Source: Erythrobacter sp. JK5 (GTDB lineage: Bacteria > Pseudomonadota > Alphaproteobacteria > Sphingomonadales > Sphingomonadaceae). From it: a DNA stretch of 64,000 nucleotides. Within the stretch, counting starts at the first letter, position 1. Each line of letters begins with the position of its first letter. Positions 8,707-17,209 of this stretch are shown piece after piece. Below the pieces are notes generated by a model, which was not told the origin of the DNA, did not search any database, and saw nothing but the letters and a program-made list of their open reading frames with translations. The translations under genes and the position numbers were made by a program. Where the stretch lies: positions 62,001 to 126,000 of the forward strand of contig NZ_CP073577.1 in NCBI RefSeq assembly GCF_018205975.1, given 5' to 3'.

Positions 8707-9369
8707 CTACCCGCCCATCAGCTCCCGTACGAACGGGATCAGCCCGGTCTGGCGCGTGCGCCGCATCCGTTCGGCATCGAGAATTTCGCACACACGTTCG
8801 AAGCACTCATCGACGTCGTCGTTGATCACGACGTAGTCGTATTCCGCCCAGTGGCTGATTTCCGCCCGGGCGCGTTCCATGCGGCTGTCGATCACGTCGT
8901 CGCTGTCCTGCGCGCGCTCTTCGAGCCGGCGGCGCAATTCGGTGAGGCTCGGCGGCAGGATGAAGACGCTGACCACGTCCTGCTGGTCCTTCTGGTAGAG
9001 TTGCTGAGTTCCCTGCCAGTCGATGTCGAACAGGTAATCCTGCCCGTCCTTGAGCCCGGCGCGGATATGCCCCTTGGGGGTGCCGTAGCGGTGGCCGAAC
9101 ACCTCGGCCCATTCGTAAAACTCGTCTTCGTCGATCATCCGGTCGAATTCGGAATCGTCCACGAAATGATAATGCACGCCGTCTTCCTCGCCCGGACGCG
9201 GCGGCCGGGTGGTCGCGGAAACCGACAGTTTGATATCGGGATCGGCGGCGAGCAGCATGCGGGACAGCGTCGTCTTGCCCGCGCCCGAGGGCGAAGACAG
9301 GATGAACAGCAAGCCGCGACGATGCAGCTTGTCGGTGGATTTGAAATCGGTGGTTCTGGCGTCGCCCAT
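8707..9369 (-). CDS. gmk: Guanylate kinase
   Basis: A 220-residue cytoplasmic kinase that converts GMP to GDP with ATP. The P-loop SSPSGAGKTT lies at residues 25-34. SATTRPPRPGE and the VHYHFV segment after it bind GMP, and the lid with RRRLEERAQDS follows. Length and motif order match the family. A small conserved gene begins 56 bases upstream on the same strand. Confidence 0.97.
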   Translation of the reverse strand: MGDARTTDFKSTDKLHRRGLLFILSSPSGAGKTTLSRMLLAADPDIKLSVSATTRPPRPGEEDGVHYHFVDDSEFDRMIDEDEFYEWAEVFGHRYGTPKGHIRAGLKDGQDYLFDIDWQGTQQLYQKDQQDVVSVFILPPSLTELRRRLEERAQDSDDVIDSRMERARAEISHWAEYDYVVINDDVDECFERVCEILDAERMRRTRQTGLIPFVRELMGG

Positions 9370-9425
9370 GGGCCCCGATGCCGCAAAGCGTGGGCGAAAA
9401 TCAAGGGCGCGACATCGGTCCGCCC

Positions 9426-9818
9426 TCAGTCTTCCGCGATTTCCTTGCGCCGTCGGCGCAGCTGGAGCGCCCTGCCGCGATCGTACAGCGCCTTGAGAAC
9501 GAGCCCTCCAGCCACCACGCCGAGGCCAACGGGTGACCGGGTGGCGAGCTTGCTCGCGCTGTAGAGCCCCAGCGTCGTGATGAGCGTGCGACCGTCGAGA
9601 AGCTCCTGCGCCTGTTCTTCGTTGTCGGCGCTGGCCTTGGCGACCCGCTGTTCGATCTTGCGGCGAAACAGCGTCGATGCACCGCGGATCACGATGTCGG
9701 CGATCAGCAGGTTGGTCGCGGGATTGGGGCTGGGGACGGTCAGGTTGCCGCGCGTGTCGTTCGCTTCGGCCTGCTTCACGAGCTGCTTCGAAAGGCGATC
9801 GGGGCGATGCTTGGCCAT
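9426..9818 (-). CDS. Conserved hypothetical protein, 130 aa
   Basis: I do not recognise a family. The protein is basic at both ends. The centre (residues 80-110, including LYSASKLATRSPVGLGVVAGGLVLKAL) is moderately hydrophobic and rich in Gly and Ala, which could be a peripheral membrane segment. AGGAACG precedes the ATG at 9818. It lies upstream of gmk on the same strand and may be co-transcribed with it. Confidence 0.75.
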   Translation of the reverse strand: MAKHRPDRLSKQLVKQAEANDTRGNLTVPSPNPATNLLIADIVIRGASTLFRRKIEQRVAKASADNEEQAQELLDGRTLITTLGLYSASKLATRSPVGLGVVAGGLVLKALYDRGRALQLRRRRKEIAED

Positions 9819-9867
9819 ATCGTTCCTGACACGTTCGGGACCGGGGAGCGATCCGAAACGCTCGTCG

Positions 9868-10377
9868 TCACTTTTTCCGGCCGAAATCGACGGTTACGAC
9901 GTTCGAACCGTCGCCGTCGTCTTCGGGATCGTCACCGTTCGAGACCGGGCGATCGCTCAAATCGTTCTCGGCGTCCTCGTGTTCCTCGGGTGCCAATTCC
10001 ACGACTGAGGCCTGGAATTGCAGTCCGAAATCGACTGCCGGATCGACGAAGGCCGTGATCGCCGCGAACGGGATCGAAAGCTTGGCAGGGATCTGGTTGA
10101 ACGACAGCCCGACCGAAAACCCGTCGTCCCGCACTTCGAGCTCCCAGAACTTGTTCTGCAGCACGATCGTCATCTCGTCGGGGAAGCGTTCGCGCAGGTG
10201 CGGCGGGATCGAGACGCCCTGCGCCCCGGTCTTGAAGGTGATGTAGAAGTGGTGATTGCCGGGCAGCTCGCTGCCGCCCTGCTCGATTTCCCCGAGCACG
10301 CGGCCGACCACGGCGCGCAGCGCCTCCTGAACGATCTCGTCATACGGGATCAGGCTATCGGGGGTCTCGTCGGTCAT
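9868..10377 (-). CDS. sspB: SspB-family ClpXP adaptor (alphaproteobacterial type)
   Basis: A 169-residue protein matching the alpha-type SspB adaptor, which delivers ssrA-tagged proteins to ClpXP. The globular part (residues about 5-130) contains HHFYITFKTGAQGVSIP, which forms the peptide-binding sheet. A long acidic, flexible linker follows. The end, NVVTVDFGRKK, is the short tail that docks on ClpX. The start at 10377 is chosen because the 13 residues upstream look unlike the family. No strong ribosome site is visible. The gene is divergent from hisB. Confidence 0.88.
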   Translation of the reverse strand: MTDETPDSLIPYDEIVQEALRAVVGRVLGEIEQGGSELPGNHHFYITFKTGAQGVSIPPHLRERFPDEMTIVLQNKFWELEVRDDGFSVGLSFNQIPAKLSIPFAAITAFVDPAVDFGLQFQASVVELAPEEHEDAENDLSDRPVSNGDDPEDDGDGSNVVTVDFGRKK

Positions 10378-10487
10378 GACGCTGTGAATCGTGGCGAGGG
10401 TCGGGGCGCTGGTCAAGCGTTTCGTGATGCAGCTTGCATATTGTGCACCGGCTTGCGTCAGTGCACGACAGGCCTATAGCGCGGGAC

Positions 10488-11105
10488 ATGTCAACGAGCC
10501 CTGATATCGCCCCCCGTACGGGCACGATCGAGCGCAAGACCGCCGAGACCGCAATCGCGATCGCGGTCAACCTGGATGGCACCGGCGCTTATGAGGTTTC
10601 GACCGGGATCGGCTTCCTCGATCACATGGTCGAACAGTTCTCCAAACACTCGCTGATCGACGTAAAGATGACCGTGAAGGGAGACCTTCACGTCGACCAG
10701 CACCACACGACCGAGGATTCGGCGATCGCGCTGGGTCAGGCGCTGTCGGAGGCGCTTGGCGACAAGGCCGGGATCGGGCGCTACGGCAGCGCCTATTCGC
10801 CGATGGACGAGACGTTGAGCCGCGTCTCGCTCGACATTTCCGGGCGGCCGTTTCTGGTGTGGAAAGCGGGCTTCACGCAGGAAAGACTGGGCGAATGGGA
10901 CACCGAGCTGATCGAGCACTGGTTCCACTCGGTCGCGCAGACCGCCGGGCTGACGCTGCATTGCGAATTGCTCTACGGCACCAACAATCACCACATCTGC
11001 GAGAGCCTTTACAAGGGGTTCGCCCGTGCGATGCGGATCGCGGTCGAACGCGACCCGCGCAAGCGCGGCGCGATCCCGAGCACGAAAGGGCAGCTCGGTG
11101 GCTGA
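10488..11105 (+). CDS. hisB: Imidazoleglycerol-phosphate dehydratase
   Basis: A 205-residue enzyme of histidine synthesis that dehydrates imidazoleglycerol phosphate. The metal-binding signatures are visible: [14 protein letters not shown], and near the C-terminus NNHHICES. The ATG at 10488 fits the family N-terminus; the ATG at 10434 would add 18 unlike residues. It opens the cluster hisB-hisH-hisA-hisF-hisE. hisH starts with a GTG inside its last codons, giving an eight-base overlap that points to translational coupling. Confidence 0.97.
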   Translation: MSTSPDIAPRTGTIERKTAETAIAIAVNLDGTGAYEVSTGIGFLDHMVEQFSKHSLIDVKMTVKGDLHVDQHHTTEDSAIALGQALSEALGDKAGIGRYGSAYSPMDETLSRVSLDISGRPFLVWKAGFTQERLGEWDTELIEHWFHSVAQTAGLTLHCELLYGTNNHHICESLYKGFARAMRIAVERDPRKRGAIPSTKGQLGG

Positions 11106-11724
11106 AGTCGTCGCTCTCGTCGATTACGGCGCGGGTAACCTGCAATCGGTCTGCAACGCGCTGAAAACGGTCGGGGCCGAGGTCACCGTCACTTCCGATC
11201 CCAACATCGTACGCGCCGCGGATCGGATCGTGCTGCCCGGGGTCGGCTCGTTCAAGGCGTGCGCCAGGGGTCTGAGGGCGGTCCCGCACATGATCGAGGC
11301 GATGACCGAGCGGGTGCACATCGGCGGCGCACCTTTTCTCGGCATCTGTGTGGGCATGCAACTGCTGGCGGATCGCGGGCTCGAACACGGCACAACGAGC
11401 GGGCTTGGCTGGATTGCCGGCGAGGTGCACCGCATCCGACCCAGCGATCCCGCGATCAAGATCCCGCATATGGGCTGGAACGACGTCGCGATCATGCCGC
11501 ATGCGCGGCGTCATCCGGTGTTCGAGAATGGCGAAGCGTATTTTCTCCATTCGTATCACTTCGCGGCGGACAATCCTGCCGACGTCGCAGCCATGACCGA
11601 TCACGGCGAGGGGTTGGTCGCCGCAGTCGCGCGCGGCAATGTGCTCGGCGTGCAGTTTCACCCGGAAAAGAGTCAGGCCTTTGGCCTGGGAACGCTCGAA
11701 CGGTTTCTGGAGTGGCAGCCGTGA
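11098..11724 (+). CDS. hisH: Imidazole glycerol phosphate synthase, glutaminase subunit
   Basis: A 208-residue class I glutamine amidotransferase that supplies ammonia to HisF. The nucleophile is C84 in GICVGMQ, and the C-terminal QFHPEKS carries the His/Glu partners. The N-terminal [10 protein letters not shown] is typical of HisH. It starts with GTG at 11098, overlapping hisB by eight bases, and ends in a GTGA overlap with hisA. The longer reading frame from 11026 runs inside hisB and is not needed. Confidence 0.96.
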   Translation: MAEVVALVDYGAGNLQSVCNALKTVGAEVTVTSDPNIVRAADRIVLPGVGSFKACARGLRAVPHMIEAMTERVHIGGAPFLGICVGMQLLADRGLEHGTTSGLGWIAGEVHRIRPSDPAIKIPHMGWNDVAIMPHARRHPVFENGEAYFLHSYHFAADNPADVAAMTDHGEGLVAAVARGNVLGVQFHPEKSQAFGLGTLERFLEWQP

Positions 11725-12449
11725 TCGTCTTCCCCGCCATCGACCTGAAGGGCGGCGACGTCGTGCGTCTGGCCGAAGGCGACATGGACCGCGCGACGAT
11801 CTATGGAGACGATCCGGCGGCGCAGGCGATGCTGTTTGCCGATGCGGGGGCGGAGCATCTGCATGTCGTCGATCTCGACGGCAGCTTCGCGGGCGAGGGG
11901 CGGAATATTGAGGCGGTCAAAGCGATCGTCGAGCGTTTTCCCGGTCACGTCCAGCTCGGCGGCGGTATTCGCGACGCCAGGGCAGTCGAAGGCTGGTTCA
12001 ACCTTGGCGTATCGCGCGTGGTGATGGGCTCGGCTGCGCTCAAGGACCCCGAATTCGTGAAGGACATGGCGAAGCACTGGGAAGGCGGGATCGTCGTCGC
12101 GGTCGACGCAAAGGACGGCATGGTCGCGACCGAGGGCTGGGCCGAAGTGTCCGACGTGCCGGTTGTGGATCTTGCCCGCCGGTTCGAGGATGCGGGCGTC
12201 GCCGCGCTGCTGTTCACCGATATCGGCCGCGACGGGCTGCTGAAGGGGGTGAACATCGACGCCACGGTCGAACTCGCGCGTAAGGTCGATATCCCGGTGA
12301 TCGCCAGCGGCGGGGTGAAGGGCCTGGACGACATCCACGTCCTGTCGCTCCACGCGCACGAGGGGATCGAAGGCGTGATTACCGGGCGCGCGCTTTACGA
12401 GGGCAAGCTCGATCTCGCGGCGGCGATTGCGATGGGGGCGCGGGGGTGA
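11721..12449 (+). CDS. hisA: ProFAR isomerase (phosphoribosylformimino-5-aminoimidazole carboxamide ribotide isomerase)
   Basis: A 242-residue TIM-barrel isomerase of histidine synthesis. The FPAIDLKGGDVVRL start carries the first catalytic aspartate. VQLGGGIRD and FTDIGRDG are the two phosphate/catalytic regions, and ASGGVKGLDD closes the barrel. The GTG start at 11721 overlaps the hisH stop by four bases. A palindromic repeat lies directly after the gene. Confidence 0.97.
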   Translation: MIVFPAIDLKGGDVVRLAEGDMDRATIYGDDPAAQAMLFADAGAEHLHVVDLDGSFAGEGRNIEAVKAIVERFPGHVQLGGGIRDARAVEGWFNLGVSRVVMGSAALKDPEFVKDMAKHWEGGIVVAVDAKDGMVATEGWAEVSDVPVVDLARRFEDAGVAALLFTDIGRDGLLKGVNIDATVELARKVDIPVIASGGVKGLDDIHVLSLHAHEGIEGVITGRALYEGKLDLAAAIAMGARG

Positions 12450-12460
12450 CTACAAAATCT

Positions 12461-12560
12461 CGTCATTGCGAGCGGAGCGAAGCAATCCATGGACCAATCG
12501 CGTCGACTCAGATCAACGGGCCATGGATTGCCGCGTCGCCTGCGGCTCCTCGCAATGACG
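12461..12560. repeat. Palindromic repeat R1, copy 1
   Basis: It starts CGTCATTGCGAGCGGAGCG and ends CTCCTCGCAATGACG, with nested arms reading AAGCAATCCATGG and CCATGGATTGCC. Related copies lie at 13665-13766 and 34488-34579. It separates hisA from the small membrane protein gene. Confidence 0.88.
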
Positions 12561-12591
12561 AAATGAGTGAGATCGGAGCAGTGAACGCCAC

Positions 12592-12882
12592 ATGCGCCTG
12601 ATGGGATTCCTCTTTCTCGGCCTGACCTTCCTCGCGGGGATCACGGTCGGCACGATCGAATACGCGATGATCAATGTCGTGGTGTTCCTCGCGCTGGCGC
12701 TGCTGGTGGTGAAGTTCGTGGAGCCGCGCTTCGGCACCAACGGACTGGTCTACGGGATGGCGGGCGCGTTCTTCGCGAGTTTCCTGTGGCCCCATGCGAT
12801 GATTGCCTTTGCCGACGATTGCGAGGGCGATGAATGCCTCGCTCCCGAAGGAGAAGTGACTGTGGTACTGATGCCGGTATGA
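12592..12882 (+). CDS. Small membrane protein within the his cluster, 96 aa
   Basis: I do not recognise this protein. Residues 1-45 form two closely spaced hydrophobic segments, and residues 54-74 form a third that ends in a short acidic, cysteine-containing tail (DDCEGDEC). The topology suggests a small inner-membrane protein. It sits between hisA and hisF, and its last codon overlaps the hisF ATG by four bases, so it must be read from the his transcript. No link to histidine synthesis is known to me. Confidence 0.75.
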   Translation: MRLMGFLFLGLTFLAGITVGTIEYAMINVVVFLALALLVVKFVEPRFGTNGLVYGMAGAFFASFLWPHAMIAFADDCEGDECLAPEGEVTVVLMPV

Positions 12883-13643
12883 CAGTCCGTATCCGCGTCA
12901 TTCCCTGTCTCGACGTCGCCGATGGGCGCGTGGTGAAGGGCGTCAATTTCGTCGATCTGAAGGATGCGGGCGATCCGGTCGAGCAGGCGCGCGCCTATGA
13001 CGCGGCGGGGGCGGACGAGCTGTGTTTCCTCGACATCTCCGCCACGCATGAGGGGCGCGGGACCTTGCTCGATATCGTCCGGCGCACGGCAGAGGTGTGC
13101 TTCATGCCGCTGACCGTGGGCGGCGGGGTCGCGTCGGTCGCAGATGCGCGCGCGCTGCTGCTCGCCGGGGCGGACAAGGTCGCGGTCAACAGTGCGGCGG
13201 TGAAGCGGCCCGAGCTGGTCGCGGAAATCGCGAAGAAATTCGGTAGTCAGTGCGTCGTGGCGAGCGTCGATGCGCGGCGCCAGGATGCAGGTTCTTGGGA
13301 AATCTTCACCCATGGCGGACGCAAACCGACCGGGATCGACGCGGTCGAACATGCGGTGAAGCTGGCCGACCTCGGCGCAGGCGAATTGCTGGTCACCAGC
13401 ATGGACGGCGACGGGACCAAGGCCGGCTACGATCTCGAGCTCACCCGCACCATTGCCGACGCGGTCGGCGTCCCTGTGGTCGCCAGCGGCGGGGTCGGCA
13501 CGCTCGATCATCTGGTCGAAGGCGTGCGCGACGGCCATGCCAGCGCGGTGCTGGCTGCCTCGATTTTCCATTTTGGCGAATACTCGATCGCCGACGCACA
13601 CCAGGCGCTGCGCGATGCAGGCCTGCCCGCGCGCGGCGATTGA
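12879..13643 (+). CDS. hisF: Imidazole glycerol phosphate synthase, cyclase subunit
   Basis: A 254-residue TIM-barrel cyclase that forms IGP and AICAR from PRFAR with ammonia delivered by His[18 protein letters not shown] carries the first catalytic aspartate. [13 protein letters not shown] carries the second, and [10 protein letters not shown] binds phosphate. The ATG at 12879 overlaps the preceding stop in ATGA. Copy 2 of repeat R1 follows 21 bases after the stop. Confidence 0.97.
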   Translation: MTVRIRVIPCLDVADGRVVKGVNFVDLKDAGDPVEQARAYDAAGADELCFLDISATHEGRGTLLDIVRRTAEVCFMPLTVGGGVASVADARALLLAGADKVAVNSAAVKRPELVAEIAKKFGSQCVVASVDARRQDAGSWEIFTHGGRKPTGIDAVEHAVKLADLGAGELLVTSMDGDGTKAGYDLELTRTIADAVGVPVVASGGVGTLDHLVEGVRDGHASAVLAASIFHFGEYSIADAHQALRDAGLPARGD

Positions 13644-13664
13644 AGGTTTCAATTATTGAAACTT

Positions 13665-13766
13665 CGTCATTGCGAGCGTAGCGAAGCAATCCATCACCTG
13701 ACGTTTGCACCAAGCACCTCGCATCGGTCGATGGATTGCCGCGTCGCTTCGCTCCTCGCAATGACG
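13665..13766. repeat. Palindromic repeat R1, copy 2
   Basis: The same outer arms as the copy at 12461 are present (CGTCATTGCGAG and CTCCTCGCAATGACG), with inner arms AAGCAATCCAT and ATGGATTGCC. The ATG of its right terminal arm, at 13761, is the most likely start codon of hisE. Confidence 0.88.
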
Positions 13767-14093
13767 AGACTTCAAGTGTCCGAAATATTAGCGCGCCTTG
13801 AAAAGACGATAGCCCATCGGGCCGCATCCTCGCCTGACGAAAGCTATGTTGCGCGGCTCAACGCGAAGGGCCTGCCCAAGATCGCACAGAAGCTCGGCGA
13901 GGAAGCCACCGAAGCGGTGATCGCGGCGGTCTCCGGCAGCAACGAGGAACTGGTGGGCGAAAGCGCCGACCTGCTGTTCCACCTGCTCGTGCTGCTCGAC
14001 GCCAAGGGGGTGTCACTCGATCATGTCCTCGCCGAACTCGAGCGGCGCGAAGGGCTGTCGGGCATCGAGGAAAAGGCCAGCAGGAGCGAATAG
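13761..14093 (+). CDS. hisE: Phosphoribosyl-ATP diphosphatase
   Basis: A 110-residue MazG-fold enzyme that cleaves phosphoribosyl-ATP, the second step of histidine synthesis. KIAQKLGEEATEAVIAA carries the helix with the metal-binding glutamates, and GESADLLFHLLVLL the second metal helix. The family begins near LQVSEILARLEKTI, so the ATG at 13761, which lies inside repeat R1, is the natural start. A frame from 13656 would translate the whole repeat and is unlikely. No ribosome site is visible before the ATG, because the repeat occupies that position. The HIT gene starts three bases after the stop. Confidence 0.94.
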   Translation: MTRLQVSEILARLEKTIAHRAASSPDESYVARLNAKGLPKIAQKLGEEATEAVIAAVSGSNEELVGESADLLFHLLVLLDAKGVSLDHVLAELERREGLSGIEEKASRSE

Positions 14094-14096
14094 ACC

Positions 14097-14477
14097 ATGC
14101 CGATCGATCCGACGCTTCCCTATGACGACGACAATATTTTCGCCAAGATCCTGCGCGGGGAAATTCCGTCTAAGACAGTCTACGAGGACGACTGGGCTTT
14201 CGCGTTCGAGGATATCAACCCGCAGGCCGAAGTCCACACGCTGGTGATCCCCAAGGGCAGATATGTCAGCTGGGACGATTTCTCGACCAAGGCTTCGGAT
14301 GCGGAAATCGGCGGTTTCGTGCGTGCGGTGGGCGAAGTGGCGCGGATGAAGGGCCTGGTCGAGCCGGGATACCGACTGCTCGCCAATGTCGGCGCGCACG
14401 GCGGGCAGGAAGTGCCGCATTTGCACGTCCACATCTTCGGCGGGCAGCCCCTTGGTCCGATGATCATGCGGCTTTAG
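14097..14477 (+). CDS. HIT family nucleotide hydrolase (HinT-like)
   Basis: A 126-residue histidine-triad protein that hydrolyses purine nucleoside phosphoramidates or related substrates. The triad reads HLHVHIFGG near residue 112, and DDNIFAKILRGEIPSK at the N-terminus is typical of the HinT branch. It follows hisE after three bases. A position behind hisE is common in alphaproteobacteria and suggests co-transcription rather than a shared pathway. Confidence 0.95.
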   Translation: MPIDPTLPYDDDNIFAKILRGEIPSKTVYEDDWAFAFEDINPQAEVHTLVIPKGRYVSWDDFSTKASDAEIGGFVRAVGEVARMKGLVEPGYRLLANVGAHGGQEVPHLHVHIFGGQPLGPMIMRL

Positions 14478-14488
14478 TTTGTTTTTCC

Positions 14489-14506
14489 GCACGCCATCCG
14501 GCGTGC
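14489..14506. terminator. Hairpin after the HIT gene
   Basis: GCACGCC and GGCGTGC face each other across a four-base loop, 11 bases after the HIT stop. A T-rich stretch precedes rather than follows the stem, so strength and orientation are unclear. Confidence 0.4.
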
Positions 14507-14510
14507 GAAA

Positions 14511-14570
14511 TCCTCGCTCATGCGACCTGAGGGTCGCGTCGCTGCGGGCGGGCGGTCGCCCTTGCGGTCG
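14511..14570 (-). repeat. Dispersed repeat R4, copy a
   Basis: Read on the minus strand, this 60-base stretch matches 35669-35727 through most of its length. Both copies contain GACC-T-CAGGTCGC and end in GAGCGAGGA. A poorer third copy lies at 28736-28811. It fills most of the 213-base gap between the HIT gene and ybgC. Confidence 0.65.
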
Positions 14571-14690
14571 CTGTGCGACCGATTTTTCGCTTCAGATCGA
14601 CTCGGAAACCGCTCGTTTCGCCGCCGTTCAGGATATTGATGGAAATGGCGGCTTTGCAGCGATTCCTCGCTGCGCTAGGTGGCTCTCGCA

Positions 14691-15143
14691 ATGGTTAACC
14701 CCAACCCTCCCGGTGGCGTTTTCGACGGTTCGCGGCATCTCTATGCCGTGCGCGTCTATTACGAAGACACCGACCTGTCGGGCATCACCTACCACGCGAA
14801 TTACTTGCGCTGGTTCGAGCGCGCCCGATCCGACCTGCTGCGCATGCTCGATATCGACCAGCGCGCCGCGATCGAAGCCGGTGAGGGCGCCTATGCGGTC
14901 ACCGAGATCCACATCAAGTATCTGGTCCCGGCCAAGCTCGACGACGATATCGTGATCGAGACCACCTGCCACGACCTGGGCGCGGCGAGCGTGCGGATGG
15001 AGCAGGTCTCGCGCCGGGGCGACGAGGTGCTGGCGAGTGCGCAGGTGCGCGCGGCGTTCCTGACGCCCGACGGCCGGCCGCGCCGCCAACCCGCCGACTG
15101 GCGCTCATCCTTTCGCAACTTCATGAACCACGGGAATTCCTGA
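14691..15143 (+). CDS. ybgC: Tol-Pal associated acyl-CoA thioesterase
   Basis: A 150-residue hotdog-fold thioesterase that hydrolyses acyl-CoAs. VRVYYEDTDLSGITYHANYL contains the catalytic aspartate and the signature of the YbgC group, and RWFERARSD follows. It heads the ybgC-tolQ-tolR-tolA-tolB-pal cluster, its usual place, and tolQ begins five bases after its stop. The ATG at 14691 is preferred over a GTG four codons upstream. Confidence 0.94.
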   Translation: MVNPNPPGGVFDGSRHLYAVRVYYEDTDLSGITYHANYLRWFERARSDLLRMLDIDQRAAIEAGEGAYAVTEIHIKYLVPAKLDDDIVIETTCHDLGAASVRMEQVSRRGDEVLASAQVRAAFLTPDGRPRRQPADWRSSFRNFMNHGNS

Positions 15144-15147
15144 ACCC

Positions 15148-15843
15148 ATGCCTTTCGATCTCCTGGCCGCCGCAGCCCCCACCCGGCTCGACCCGGTCGA
15201 ACTGTTCCTCGACGCCGATATCGTCGTGCAGGCGGTGATGGCGGGGCTGATCCTCGCCAGTATCTGGGTGTGGACGATCATCGTCGCGTTCACGTTGCGG
15301 ATCGGCGGTCTCGAGCGGCGCTCGCGCCATTATGAAGCCGATTTCTGGGAAACCACCGACCGCGACGCGGTGTTGACCAAACAGCAGCGGCGGGAGGTTC
15401 CGGCTGCACGGGTGGCCGCTGCCGGTCTCGACGAGTGGAAGCGGTCCAAGGCCGGGCCGTCGATCGACCGTGCCGCCGCGCGCGACCGGATCAACGCGGC
15501 GATGGAAAGCCAGGTCGCACTGGAAGCCGACGAGCTTGCCGACCGGCTGGGCTTTCTCGCGACCACCGGTTCGATCGCGCCGTTCGTTGGCCTGTTCGGC
15601 ACGGTTTGGGGCATCATGAACAGCTTCTTCCAGATCGGATCGCAGGAAAGCTCGTCGCTCGCGGTGGTCGCTCCGGGGATTTCCGAGGCGCTGTTTGCGA
15701 CCGCGATCGGTCTGTTCGCGGCCATTCCGGCGGTGATCGGATACAACCGTTTCTCGGGCCGGGTGAACCGTTATGAGGCCCGTCTTCAGCGCTTCGCAGA
15801 CAAGGTTCATGCGGGCCTGAGCCGGGATCTGGATAGAGCGTGA
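15148..15843 (+). CDS. tolQ: Tol-Pal system protein TolQ
   Basis: A 231-residue inner-membrane protein with helices near residues 28-50, 135-157 and 170-192, matching the MotA/TolQ/ExbB fold. The segment GFLATTGSIAPFVGLFGTVW is the conserved channel-forming region. With TolR it uses the proton gradient to energise TolA during outer-membrane constriction. The N-terminus is on the periplasmic side. A small overlapping frame and a palindromic repeat separate it from tolR. Confidence 0.96.
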   Translation: MPFDLLAAAAPTRLDPVELFLDADIVVQAVMAGLILASIWVWTIIVAFTLRIGGLERRSRHYEADFWETTDRDAVLTKQQRREVPAARVAAAGLDEWKRSKAGPSIDRAAARDRINAAMESQVALEADELADRLGFLATTGSIAPFVGLFGTVWGIMNSFFQIGSQESSSLAVVAPGISEALFATAIGLFAAIPAVIGYNRFSGRVNRYEARLQRFADKVHAGLSRDLDRA

Positions 15844-15860
15844 TGAGCAAGTCGCCACAT

Positions 15861-15928
15861 CCGTTCGTGTCGCGCGAAGTCGAAACACGCTCGCGCCAAC
15901 GGTTCTCGACTTCGCGCGAACCGAACGG
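15861..15928. repeat. Palindromic repeat R3 between tolQ and tolR
   Basis: Two 23-base arms, starting CCGTTCGTGTCGCGCGAAG and ending CTTCGCGCGAACCGAACGG, are inverted with two mismatches across a loop of about 22 bases. The right edge runs into the GGAGG ribosome site of tolR, so the repeat could affect tolR translation. Confidence 0.8.
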
Positions 15929-15940
15929 AGGGTTTGGCTG

Positions 15941-16390
<450 letters not shown>

Positions 16391-16402
16391 CGCTTGCACA
16401 GC

Positions 16403-17209
16403 ATGGGAGAGACCGCGACATTTCGCCCTGAGGACAAGGCCGGCCTGCTGGTCGCGCTGGTGCTGCACGTCGCAGTGGTGGCCCTGTTGCTGTTCCAGCC
16501 CGCTCGTGACGAGATCGTCTTGATCCCGGAGCGCATGACCGTCAGCCTGGCCAGCGACGTCAGCCTCGAATCGACTGCGCCCGACCCGGTGCCGGAAAGC
16601 CGCGCCGCGATTGCCCCGACGCTGGGCGAGGAAGTGGCCCCCGATCCTGTTTCAGAGCTGCGTGAAGCGACCCCCGAAGCGCCACCGCCCTTGCCCCCGC
16701 GCACCGCCGCGACCGCGCCGCGCACGCAACCGACGACCTCGCCGCGGCAGCCGGCCCGCACGCCGCCACGTGCAACGCCGACCCAGCGCGCGGCCAATTC
16801 CGGCGGCAGCCGCATCGGCGAGGATTTCCTGCCCGGACAGGGCGGATCGACCACCACCACCGAAACCCGTATCCCGGCCTCGCAGATCGGTTCGAGCGCC
16901 AAGGCAAGTATCCAGCAGGCTTTGGCCCGGCAGGTGAAGCCGCACTGGTCTGCACCGCAGGGTGTCGATGTCGATCAGCTGGTTACACTTCTCGATTTCG
17001 ACCTGAACGAAGATGGCAGCCTGAAGGGTCGACCGCGACTGCGTGCACAGTCGGGTGTCTCCGATTCCAATCGTCCCCAGGCAAGCCGACATGTCGAGAA
17101 CGCCATCCGCGCCGTGCAACTCGCCGCGCCGTTTGACCTGCCCGACGAATATTATAACGCGTGGAAGTCGATCCGCGGCGCCCGCTTCGATAGGAACCTG
17201 TCACGATGA
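16403..17209 (+). CDS. tolA: TolA-like energy-transducing protein
   Basis: A 268-residue protein with one membrane helix near residues 15-35, followed by a long Pro/Ala/Thr-rich linker (about residues 60-150) and a globular C-terminal domain from about 165. This is the TolA plan, with a shorter linker than in enterobacteria and without their long Lys/Ala helix. It spans the periplasm from TolQR to TolB and Pal. The ATG at 16403 is chosen over a TTG at 16394. The gene ends in an ATGA overlap with tolB. Confidence 0.88.
   Translation: MGETATFRPEDKAGLLVALVLHVAVVALLLFQPARDEIVLIPERMTVSLASDVSLESTAPDPVPESRAAIAPTLGEEVAPDPVSELREATPEAPPPLPPRTAATAPRTQPTTSPRQPARTPPRATPTQRAANSGGSRIGEDFLPGQGGSTTTTETRIPASQIGSSAKASIQQALARQVKPHWSAPQGVDVDQLVTLLDFDLNEDGSLKGRPRLRAQSGVSDSNRPQASRHVENAIRAVQLAAPFDLPDEYYNAWKSIRGARFDRNLSR

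Noticed and set aside
13656-13760. Upstream start of hisE reading through repeat R1
   Set aside because: The added residues are a translation of the repeat, which occurs untranslated elsewhere, and are absent from the HisE family pattern.
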